From the IMG/VR virus record IMGVR_UViG_3300025000_000186, positions 1 to 43,653 of that record: a stretch of DNA of 43,653 nt. The stretch is one strand, 5' to 3'. Shown in pieces: positions 24,451 to 30,402 of this stretch. Position 1 is the stretch's first letter. Each line of letters starts with the position of its first letter. The translations under genes were made by a program, and so were the position numbers. This DNA is from a virus. The notes below the pieces were generated by a model. That model worked only from the letters and a program-made list of their open reading frames with translations, was not told the origin of the DNA and did not search any database.

Positions 24451-25202
24451 TTAAAGTATTTTTAGATCCTGGACATGGTGGAGCAGATCGAGCCAACCGA
24501 GGGCCAACAGGATACATCGAAGCAGATGGAGTGTTGAAAATATCCCTTTTGTTGGAGAAGGAATTGCTGTCCACCGGTGCTTTTGAAGTCGGCTTATCCC
24601 GTCGCGTGGACACAACACTGGGACTCACTGAACGTGGACAGGCTGCTGCAAAGTTCGGGGCTCAACTGTTTATTAGTGAGCATACCAACGCCTCAGGAGC
24701 GTCACCGAATACCACGGCAAGGGGTTGTGATGTGTATGAGTCAGTAGACTTAAAGGACGAAATATTGGGCGCTAAAATGTCCAAGGCCATTGCAGCAGCT
24801 CTCGGCATCCCGGATAGGGGTGTGCATCATCGAGAGTCCGTAAAATACCCTGGCGAGGATTATTACACAGTCATTGATTCTGCCCAGGATGCAGGGATAC
24901 CGCATATTCTACTGATAGAATCGGCATTCCATGACCACAGAGCAGACGAAGCACTATTGAAGCAGGATGCTAATCTGCTGAAAATCGCACAGGCGCAGGC
25001 AAGTGTTATATGTGAATTCTTTGGGGTGAAATACCCGGTGAATAAGGAAATGACTGTAGATGAAGCTATTGACATATGGGTAGCAGCCGGGGTTATTGGT
25101 GATCCTGCAGGTATGAAAAATGACTTTGCTACAGGGCAGTTCAGGCCGGACCGATACAAGGCATTTTTGATAAAATCAGCAAAACATATTATGAAAGGAT
25201 AA
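24447..25202 (+). CDS. N-acetylmuramoyl-L-alanine amidase endolysin
   Basis: This 251-aa Amidase_3 enzyme cuts the bond between muramic acid and the peptide stem. Zinc and catalytic residues are visible: H10 in DPGHGG, E25 in YIEADG, a His near residue 79 in ISEHTNAS, and a Glu near 158 in LIESAFHD. The C-terminal 60 residues (VDEAIDIWVAAGVIGDP...RPDRYKAFLIKSAKHI) resemble a small cell-wall-associated helical module. No signal peptide is present, consistent with holin-dependent release. Confidence 0.93.
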   Translation: MIKVFLDPGHGGADRANRGPTGYIEADGVLKISLLLEKELLSTGAFEVGLSRRVDTTLGLTERGQAAAKFGAQLFISEHTNASGASPNTTARGCDVYESVDLKDEILGAKMSKAIAAALGIPDRGVHHRESVKYPGEDYYTVIDSAQDAGIPHILLIESAFHDHRADEALLKQDANLLKIAQAQASVICEFFGVKYPVNKEMTVDEAIDIWVAAGVIGDPAGMKNDFATGQFRPDRYKAFLIKSAKHIMKG

Positions 25203-25211
25203 GGTGAAAAT

Positions 25212-25538
25212 ATGAAGGAGTTTTTTACAGCAAACTGGTTTATCATTCTGTTAGCAGTGGTATTTGTGGGGTTTGAAATATACCTCATCTCCACTCGCCA
25301 ATGGACGAAACTCCGAATGCAGGCCTACGGTCTGATGCTTGCGGCAGAAAGGCTGTTTGGGAGCGGAGAAGGTAAGAAGAAATTTGATGCTGTATTTGAG
25401 AAACTATACCATAACTTAATCCCAGCATGGTTCCGGATGTTTGTCTCTCCGGAGAGTATTAGAGAGAAACTGCAGGAATGGTATGATCTTGCAAAGGATT
25501 ACCTGGATAATGGCAAAGTAGACAATTCGATAGAATAA
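25212..25538 (+). CDS. accessory lysis-region membrane protein
   Basis: This 108-aa protein follows the endolysin. It has one N-terminal span (about residues 8-26, FIILLAVVFVGFEIYLIST) and a helical cytoplasmic part with LAAERLFGSGEGKKKFDAVFEKLY. The last motif resembles the LLH-type phage holin group, so it may be a second holin or antiholin. A strong terminator follows and ends the late region. Confidence 0.65.
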   Translation: MKEFFTANWFIILLAVVFVGFEIYLISTRQWTKLRMQAYGLMLAAERLFGSGEGKKKFDAVFEKLYHNLIPAWFRMFVSPESIREKLQEWYDLAKDYLDNGKVDNSIE

Positions 25539-25572
25539 AACGATACGCCGACCTGATCGGCATTCCTCCTTA

Positions 25573-25600
25573 CCCCGATTAACCACCGGGGTTCTTTTTT
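25573..25600 (+). terminator. terminator at the end of the late genes
   Basis: CCCCG (25573-25577) pairs with CGGGG (25587-25591), followed by TTCTTTTTT. A smaller GCCGA/TCGGC hairpin lies just upstream. Confidence 0.8.
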
Positions 25601-25604
25601 ATGC

Positions 25605-25638
25605 GCAAAAATAGAAGCCCGGTTTATTTACTGGGCTT
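25605..25638 (-). terminator. terminator for the leftward lysogeny-edge genes
   Basis: On the minus strand AAGCCC and GGGCTT (25638-25633 with 25620-25615) form a hairpin overlapping the stop of the leftward gene, followed by a T-rich tract. It faces the late terminator, so both transcripts converge and stop here. Confidence 0.7.
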
Positions 25639-25842
25639 ACTAACTTTATATATAGCCTTGTGAACTTCCTCTGAATTGGTTATGATCTCAACATCATCTT
25701 TCCCTGGCTTACCGAACCACACATGCAGGCCTTCCGGGCTCCAATGGCCGAACTGGTAAGACCAGGGCGAGTAACCTCTCTCTCGGAGCCTTGCGGCAAG
25801 TTTATTCCATTCTTCTAGGGTTTCTATGGCGTATTTTCTCAT
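25624..25842 (-). CDS. 72-aa hypothetical protein (leftward)
   Basis: The product begins MRKYAIETLEEWNKLAARLR and contains GYSPWSYQFGHWSPEGLHVWFGKPG, an aromatic-rich beta-like segment. There is no membrane span. Similar short proteins occur in clostridial phages, but I know no function. It is the last gene of the leftward group before the convergent terminators and probably is expressed in lysogens. Confidence 0.5.
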   Translation of the reverse strand: MRKYAIETLEEWNKLAARLRERGYSPWSYQFGHWSPEGLHVWFGKPGKDDVEIITNSEEVHKAIYKVSKPSK

Positions 25843-25853
25843 ATGCTTTATGA

Positions 25854-26171
25854 TTAGTATAATTTACTGAACATATTCATAAATTCAGTGATTTTAACTA
25901 CTCCGTATATCATAAAACCTAAGCCTATTAAAGTTAATATAAACCAAAAAACAACTATATCTTCTATGCCCTTAACAGATTTTTGGATCAAGTTAATCCG
26001 TTCGGGAATCTTATTTCTTAAGTATTCTAAATCACTTGCAATACTAATATTTGTATATAGTAGGATATCCTCGTTTGGTATATCTTTCGTATCGTAGTTA
26101 GGCATTCTTCCGTAATAAATCTCATTCTCCAATAGATAATCTTCTCTGACCTTTTCAATTTGAGGATGCAT
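25854..26171 (-). CDS. tail-anchored membrane protein in the lysogeny region
   Basis: This 105-aa protein is chosen from ATG 26171, with AAAGGAAG nine bases upstream; GTG 26180 is too close. Residues 1-70 are charged and probably helical (MHPQIEKVREDYLLENEIYY), and one strong span lies at about 74-95 (VVFWFILTLIGLGFMIYGVV). A C-terminally anchored cytoplasmic protein in this location resembles superinfection-exclusion proteins in layout. No family is recognised. Confidence 0.55.
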   Translation of the reverse strand: MHPQIEKVREDYLLENEIYYGRMPNYDTKDIPNEDILLYTNISIASDLEYLRNKIPERINLIQKSVKGIEDIVVFWFILTLIGLGFMIYGVVKITEFMNMFSKLY

Positions 26172-26180
26172 TATATACAC

Positions 26181-26457
26181 TTCCTTTCATTTTCTTAACA
26201 TAATATAACATAATTTTACTTTTGGCAATACAAACTACCGCGCAATTGTCGGTAATAATTTTAAAATATTGAGCATTACTGAGACAATTAGAGCTCCGTG
26301 TATAATAATACGCTGTTATACATAAATTGGGCAGCTTATTTGTATATTTATAAGCAGTTATCGCGCAATAGTCAGGCCATTTTTTAAAAAATAGTCTAAA
26401 ATCGAATTTTATTTTTTGATAAATACATAATATAATTTATGCGGAAGGGAGATGATT
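26181..26457. other. AT-rich intergenic stretch with direct repeats
   Basis: No gene with a ribosome binding site is seen here. Two near-identical repeats occur: CGCGCAATTGTC (about 26241) and CGCGCAATAGTC (about 26359). The first lies inside a TACCG/CGGTA inverted repeat. The motif ACCGCRCAAT recurs in other intergenic regions near 9452 and 35667. It might be a regulator site or a remnant; function unknown. Confidence 0.35.
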
Positions 26458-26673
26458 TCAAGATTTCTTGTTCGGCACATATTCAAGAATATCACTTATA
26501 GGTCTATTAAGCGCTTCGCATATTTTATCTAAATGGTCAAGACTTACCCTTTCAAGCATTTCGTTGTACAATGCTCCTATGGATTTATGATTTAATCCTG
26601 TGAGTTCAGATAGGTCTTTTTGACTAAGTCTTTCCTCCCCTAGTACTCTTGATAGTCGTATTCTTATAGGCAT
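26458..26673 (-). CDS. XRE-family small repressor
   Basis: This 71-aa protein is a single helix-turn-helix domain of the YozG/Cro type: VLGEERLSQKDLSELTGLNH, then IGALYN, then LDKICEALNRPISDILEY. It has GGAGGTGG before ATG. It diverges from the 26966 gene across a region holding a 12-bp palindrome and two rightward promoters, so it probably represses that gene and itself. This gives the phage a second switch beside the main repressor pair. Confidence 0.8.
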   Translation of the reverse strand: MPIRIRLSRVLGEERLSQKDLSELTGLNHKSIGALYNEMLERVSLDHLDKICEALNRPISDILEYVPNKKS

Positions 26674-26745
26674 ATTATCCCACCTCCATTAGCAGGATAA
26701 TTGTACCATGCAGTTTTAAAAATGTGTCATATGGTGTAAATAATA

Positions 26746-26757
26746 CACTACGTAGTG
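26746..26757. promoter_or_regulatory. 12-bp palindrome, candidate operator
   Basis: CACTACGTAGTG is a perfect palindrome between the leftward XRE gene and the rightward promoters. The symmetry extends imperfectly outward (ATA and CAT). It is a plausible binding site for the XRE dimer. Confidence 0.55.
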
Positions 26758-26789
26758 CATAGTAATTTACAAATAATGCTTTATACCCA

Positions 26790-26818
26790 TTGAATTATTA
26801 AAACGTAAACCATATAAT
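26790..26818 (+). promoter_or_regulatory. rightward promoter 1 upstream of the 79-aa gene
   Basis: TTGAAT (26790-26795), 17 nt, TATAAT (26813-26818). The hexamers and spacing are identical to promoter 2 at 26898 and to the early rightward promoter at 30403. The transcript would carry an AAGGAG near 26837 followed only by very short ORFs, then enter the 26966 gene. Confidence 0.6.
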
Positions 26819-26897
26819 GTTATTATGTAAATATGGAAGGAGATGCCGAAAATGGGAATGTAGTCGAATTATGTCGAACTAAAGAGGAATGTTTTTA

Positions 26898-26947
26898 TTG
26901 AATTGTAACTGGACACGCAGTATAATAGATAAACAAACGCATGTTCG
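26898..26947 (+). promoter_or_regulatory. promoter 2 with LexA-like (SOS) box
   Basis: TTGAAT (26898-26903), 17 nt and TATAAT (26921-26926) are followed at 26934-26947 by CAAACGCATGTTCG. This matches the Gram-positive LexA consensus CGAACRNRYGTTYG at 13 of 14 positions (A instead of G at position 2). The box overlaps the expected transcription start, a typical repression position. The downstream gene is therefore a candidate DNA-damage-inducible gene. Confidence 0.6.
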
Positions 26948-26965
26948 TTTGGAGGGAGGTAAACT

Positions 26966-27205
26966 ATGGACGATTCTAATGAATTCATCAGGGAAATATC
27001 GGATTCAGAAGCATACAAATCACTTACGTCACTTTACAACCAATCATTAAACAACATGGAATCTATAATGAACGAAGAACAATTCCGCTTGGTTCTGGAA
27101 CACGAAAAGATTACCAGTGACGTTCTATTATTTGTTAAAGAGCAAACTGCAAAAAAAATCAAGGAAGATATAAACAAAACACTAAAGTTGATAACAGCAT
27201 TTTAA
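26966..27205 (+). CDS. 79-aa protein of a possibly SOS-controlled transcription unit
   Basis: This protein has GGAGGGAGG before ATG. It is acidic and helical, beginning MDDSNEFIREISDSEAYKSL, with a C-terminal charged helix KEQTAKKIKEDINKTLKL. No DNA-binding motif or membrane span is visible. It is monocistronic, between a promoter with a LexA-like box and a good terminator, and opposes the lysogeny operon. By context it could be an antirepressor or inducer that disables the XRE repressor after DNA damage. That role is inferred from regulation and location only. Confidence 0.65.
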   Translation: MDDSNEFIREISDSEAYKSLTSLYNQSLNNMESIMNEEQFRLVLEHEKITSDVLLFVKEQTAKKIKEDINKTLKLITAF

Positions 27206-27219
27206 GATATACAACATAA

Positions 27220-27256
27220 AAACCCGGTAGACTTAATGCCTAGCGGGTTTGTGTTT
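27220..27256 (+). terminator. terminator after the 79-aa gene
   Basis: AAACCCG (27220-27226) pairs with CGGGTTT (27244-27250), followed by GTGTTTTG. A partly symmetric TAG/CTA pair extends it inward. Confidence 0.7.
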
Positions 27257-27315
27257 TGCTCGAAAATGTTTTGTTTATACGGATAATGGGTGAAGCTGTC
27301 ATGCTTAAAAACAAA

Positions 27316-28689
27316 CTAAAAATGTATGCTCACTCTATCATCTGGATAAATTCGTACAGCTTTAACATATTTGCTTAATAACAATCTTTTTTTGGCAGGG
27401 GAAGTCTCAGCTCTGACTTCTTCCATTACATTTTTTAATTCTCTTTTTATAGTCTCTTGAGAGTTCTTTTTTATTTCACTATTGATAGCTTTAAGTTTTG
27501 CCTCACACTCATCTTTTACTTTCCTATATTCCTCAATGGTAAAATCCTCACTCAAATATGCAGCTTTTGCTCTGGCTTTTTCCTTCTCAATTCTATCGAC
27601 TTGGTTTTTAGCTATATAATCTATAGATCTATCACTTTGCACGATGGCCTCCTGTCCTTCAATTATGTATTCTATTCCTTTCAATACTTGATTTTCTAAT
27701 TGATCAGCAGGATGATATTTACTATTGCTGCATCTTAATGTATTTTCATGCATCTTGTGACCACTGCAGACATAATAATAATAAGATTCTCCGTTCCTTT
27801 GTTTCCTAACATTTTTCCAAGATGCGTGAATGCCCATTTTTTTACCGCACACACCACACCGGGCTAATCCCAATAACATAAACTTTAATTCGTTCTTGCC
27901 TTTTGGTTCTCTTTTACACATTCTATCCACCAAATATTTTTGCGCCAATTCAAAGGTGCTGTTTTCTATTATTGGCTCATGCAAACCTTTGTAGATCTCT
28001 CCTGCATGTTTAATGTAACCAATATACTTAATATTTTTTAAAATATATAGTATGGTGTAATGATTCCATACGCACCCAGGCACAGGAGAAGATATGCCGT
28101 TTTCAGCAAGCCAATTTGATATTCTGGGAGTGCCATAGCCTTCATTGTACATGTTGAATATTTTTTTAACAACAGCCGCTTGTTCCTGATTTATACACAT
28201 GTGTCCCTTTTCTGTTGTGTACCCATAAGGAACCGACCCATTACTTAGTCCTTGTTTCACCCTTTCTCGCATACCTTTTTTGACTTCCTGGGCCAAATTC
28301 TTGATATAATACTCTGCCATTAGCTCGTGTAGTCCTGATACAAAGAATCCCATAGGATTATCTTCTATAGGTTCCGTGATCGATACTACGTTTATATTGC
28401 ACTTACTCAATTGCCCCTTTATTCTTTGTGATAGTTCGACTTTTCGGGCAAATCTATCGTATTTGTGAACTAAAATAATATGGAATTGCTTGCTTTCTGC
28501 ATCAGTTATCATTTGTTGGAATTGTGGCCTGTTTTCCTTTTGCCCGGAAATACCTTCATCTGCATATATTTTGTATACTTCAATATTTTCTTTTTTGCAG
28601 TATGCAGTTAATAAGTTTGTTTGTGCTGTCAAAGAATAACCCTCTACTTGCTCATCGGTTGACACTCTGACATATAGAGCTGCTTTCAC
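27316..28689 (-). CDS. int: large serine recombinase (phage integrase)
   Basis: This 457-aa enzyme catalyses attP x attB integration. The resolvase domain begins MKAALYVRVSTDEQVEGYS, with the nucleophile Ser10 and the HKYDRFAR block. The recombinase domain (about residues 150-260) contains PYGYTTEKG and the zinc ribbon CGVCGKKM (about 281-288) paired with CSGH and further Cys. A coiled coil at about 365-430 regulates directionality. The start is GTG behind AAGAAGG. It is the last gene of the leftward lysogeny operon, following the pheromone gene. No recombination directionality factor is identified. Confidence 0.95.
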   Translation of the reverse strand: MKAALYVRVSTDEQVEGYSLTAQTNLLTAYCKKENIEVYKIYADEGISGQKENRPQFQQMITDAESKQFHIILVHKYDRFARKVELSQRIKGQLSKCNINVVSITEPIEDNPMGFFVSGLHELMAEYYIKNLAQEVKKGMRERVKQGLSNGSVPYGYTTEKGHMCINQEQAAVVKKIFNMYNEGYGTPRISNWLAENGISSPVPGCVWNHYTILYILKNIKYIGYIKHAGEIYKGLHEPIIENSTFELAQKYLVDRMCKREPKGKNELKFMLLGLARCGVCGKKMGIHASWKNVRKQRNGESYYYYVCSGHKMHENTLRCSNSKYHPADQLENQVLKGIEYIIEGQEAIVQSDRSIDYIAKNQVDRIEKEKARAKAAYLSEDFTIEEYRKVKDECEAKLKAINSEIKKNSQETIKRELKNVMEEVRAETSPAKKRLLLSKYVKAVRIYPDDRVSIHF

Positions 28690-28812
28690 AGAAACACCTT
28701 CTTTGCAAAATATTACGCGCTCTGCGTATTGACCAAATATAATTTATAAGATAGAATAAGACTGTCTATAGTTTGTTTTTGAAGGAGCTTACTCCAGTGG
28801 GCTTCTTTCTTT
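28690..28812. other. gap between pheromone and integrase, candidate attP
   Basis: This 123-nt gap carries TACGC/GCGTA (28714-28728) and a longer imperfect dyad, ATAGA...TCTAT, around 28757-28776. Serine integrase attP sites are about 50 bp, imperfectly symmetric and usually beside the integrase gene. This gap and 27257-27315 are the two natural places. No strong promoter for the integrase is visible, so it may depend on upstream transcription. Confidence 0.3.
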
Positions 28813-28944
28813 TTATTTAAGCAGGTGCTTTGGCGTTTTAGGTTGGTTTATTAAAAACCATGATGCGGGCAATGCTGCGAGAGATCCAATTGCAAGCATT
28901 AATGATGCCACAACCGCCAACACTTTAGATGATACTTTTGCCAT
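28813..28944 (-). CDS. agrD-like: AgrD-like cyclic-lactone pheromone precursor
   Basis: This is a 43-aa precursor from ATG 28944, eight bases after AAGGAG; ATG 28950 is too close. An amphipathic basic N-terminus and hydrophobic leader (MAKVSSKVLAVVASLMLAIG) leads to PASWFLI, then NQPKTPKHLLK. The tail matches the AgrD C-terminal pattern xQPKxPxxL. The ring position, usually Cys, is Ser28, so the predicted signal is a Ser-Trp-Phe-Leu-Ile lactone, spaced like clostridial AgrD (ring of five, then H/N-Q-P). AgrB would be needed for processing and none is in the window. It lies between the receptor-like gene and the integrase on the same strand. Confidence 0.88.
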   Translation of the reverse strand: MAKVSSKVLAVVASLMLAIGSLAALPASWFLINQPKTPKHLLK

Positions 28945-28960
28945 ATCCATTACTCCTTTC

Positions 28961-28983
28961 GAATATTCAATATTCTAATTATA
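28961..28983 (-). promoter_or_regulatory. dyad and possible -10 upstream of the pheromone gene
   Basis: A perfect inverted repeat, GAATAT-TCA-ATATTC (28961-28975), lies just before the ribosome binding site of the AgrD-like gene. On the minus strand TATAAT (28983-28978) directly precedes it, but no good -35 is found. The pheromone may thus have a weak, regulated promoter within the operon. Confidence 0.4.
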
Positions 28984-29010
28984 TAATAAGATACAGCAAA
29001 AGTATATCGG

Positions 29011-29886
29011 TCAATTATTTACTGCGTGTAATAGCTCCGTCACCATCTTCATAGTTTTTTCATCCTTGCCCTTATCAGCTTCATCATAGATATCGACTAG
29101 TTTGCTTGTTATTTTGTCTCTCTGGCTTTCCTTATATTCTTTTTCGTACATATCCACTGCGATTCTGTTTATATAGTTCCTTACTATTACCTCCGAAAAA
29201 GCCATCAAAACGACAAATGGTATTATAAACAGCATCGAACATGCAAACAGGGCGTACATTGGACTAAATGATAAGAATGCGCCGTCAATTGCTACCAGTT
29301 TTGCCAAGAATAAAATATAGATAAATATTACAACTAATACTATCGTGGAGTTTTTTGTCAGGTCCTTATCTACTTTTACAATAGAAATTAAACTGACATC
29401 AACAGGCCTATTCTTAAATAAGAATTTTAATTTCTTAAATGCTGCCAAGTATAAAATTGAATACTGTATCATTCTTTCTGGTGTAGAAACCAAAAATCCT
29501 ACCAAAGGGTTGTTCTGTATTTCCGACAGCGATATGTGGGTAGCACTCATTATCATACTTACACACATTAAATCAGTACCGCCATAGATAACCATAGATA
29601 CAAAAACTGTAAGAAAAACTTTAAACACATTCTTTCTTGAAAGCACGGTAAACATGATGGTATTTACTATCAAGCCCATAACTATGCTTAAATTTTCATC
29701 AAGCCCGAACATCTTAGGCATATTTGCCAGTAAAGCTGGTAAGATGATTAGTAATAATTTTTTATTCCTATTTGCCTGGAATATAGATAATCCTTTTAAT
29801 ACAACAATTGCCATCATTGATATAAAAAATTGTTCAGGCAATGCTATTAAAATGGTGTACATTAAATAATGCAAAATGCTATTCAT
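29011..29886 (-). CDS. AgrC-like membrane receptor lacking a kinase domain
   Basis: This is a 291-aa protein from ATG 29886 behind GGGGGAGG; ATG 29892 is the alternative. It shows six or seven spans (about residues 5-30, 42-60, 66-84, 90-118, 138-160, 175-197 and 208-235), then a charged cytoplasmic helix ending LVDIYDEADKGKDEKTMKMV. This layout matches the sensor half of AgrC/FsrC receptors, but the His-kinase dimerisation and ATPase domains are absent. It lacks the AgrB GGxHA...C catalytic motif. It overlaps the repressor gene and precedes the pheromone gene, so a role as the pheromone receptor acting on the repressor is inferred. Confidence 0.72.
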   Translation of the reverse strand: MNSILHYLMYTILIALPEQFFISMMAIVVLKGLSIFQANRNKKLLLIILPALLANMPKMFGLDENLSIVMGLIVNTIMFTVLSRKNVFKVFLTVFVSMVIYGGTDLMCVSMIMSATHISLSEIQNNPLVGFLVSTPERMIQYSILYLAAFKKLKFLFKNRPVDVSLISIVKVDKDLTKNSTIVLVVIFIYILFLAKLVAIDGAFLSFSPMYALFACSMLFIIPFVVLMAFSEVIVRNYINRIAVDMYEKEYKESQRDKITSKLVDIYDEADKGKDEKTMKMVTELLHAVNN

Positions 29887-30265
29887 TCGCATTCCCTCCC
29901 CCAGTGTTGATTCTAAAAGTGAATTCCAATTTGTTCAGCATGTTTGCGGGTATATCTTTTGATATATTATACGCAAACTCCAAATAGGCTTGATTTTCTG
30001 CTTTTAAAGCCCATTCAATAAGTTGTTTTCTCTGTTCGTTGTTGCTGTCTATAGTTTCCATTCCTATTTTATAGCCATATAATTCCTTTAGGCTCATTCC
30101 AAACGCTGTTGCGAACTTTTGTATTGTAATAGAATCCGGATTGGTTTTTAAGTTCGCAATATCTGACATTGTTGCCTCGGAAACCCTGGCTTTCTTTGCC
30201 GTTTCCTTTTGTGTCCATCCTTTTTTATTAACTATGTGCATTATTACCTGCCTAATGTCTTCCAT
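29879..30265 (-). CDS. XRE-family lysogeny repressor (CI-like)
   Basis: This is a 128-aa regulator. Residues 1-65 are a helix-turn-helix domain (IVNKKGWTQKETAKKARVSE, then ATMSDIANLKTNPDSITIQKF). Residues 70-128 form a helical domain (EQRKQLIEWALKAENQAYLEF) that could mediate dimerisation or bind a partner. There is no LexA/CI-type autocleavage domain (no Ala-Gly and Ser-Lys dyad), so classical RecA-induced self-cleavage is unlikely. It is transcribed leftward from a consensus promoter and overlaps the receptor-like gene. The divergent gene is a Cro-like protein, a standard lysis/lysogeny pair. Confidence 0.88.
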   Translation of the reverse strand: MEDIRQVIMHIVNKKGWTQKETAKKARVSEATMSDIANLKTNPDSITIQKFATAFGMSLKELYGYKIGMETIDSNNEQRKQLIEWALKAENQAYLEFAYNISKDIPANMLNKLEFTFRINTGGGNANE

Positions 30266-30312
30266 TTAATGCCATTCACCTCCCTTTGTTAAATTCGCTG
30301 TAGTAAATACCA

Positions 30313-30351
30313 GCTAATGAGAATTATATTAGCATTTTCGCGAAATGTCAA
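30313..30351 (-). promoter_or_regulatory. leftward lysogeny promoter with embedded operators
   Basis: On the minus strand, TTGACA (30351-30346), 17 nt and TATAAT (30328-30323) form a perfect consensus promoter for the repressor operon. The palindrome TTTCGCGAAA (30336-30345) fills the spacer, and GCTAAT/ATTAGC (30313-30318 with 30328-30333) flanks the -10. These are probable operators for the repressor or the Cro-like protein. Confidence 0.75.
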
Positions 30352-30402
30352 GAAAATAGATTGAATATAGTACATATTTCAATAAATTGGTATTCGGCAC
30401 AG

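Noticed and set aside
26833-26901. Very short ORFs after promoter 1, including a 22-codon frame starting MEGDAENGNV
   Set aside because: The AAGGAG overlaps or abuts these starts, and no conserved motif is visible. A decayed gene or leader peptide is possible but cannot be supported.
29011-29886. Considered as AgrB, the pheromone-processing protease
   Set aside because: It lacks the conserved AgrB His/Cys motif (GGxHA and downstream Cys) and is about 90 residues longer than AgrB. Topology fits an AgrC sensor domain better.
29879-30265. RecA-dependent self-cleaving CI repressor
   Set aside because: The 128-aa protein has no S24 peptidase domain, so direct SOS cleavage is not supported. The LexA-like box at 26934 is offered instead as the damage input.
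25624-30265. Prophage attachment-site boundaries (attL/attR) in the lysogeny region
   Set aside because: Phage genes continue on both sides of the integrase with no host-like genes, so no integration boundary lies in the window.
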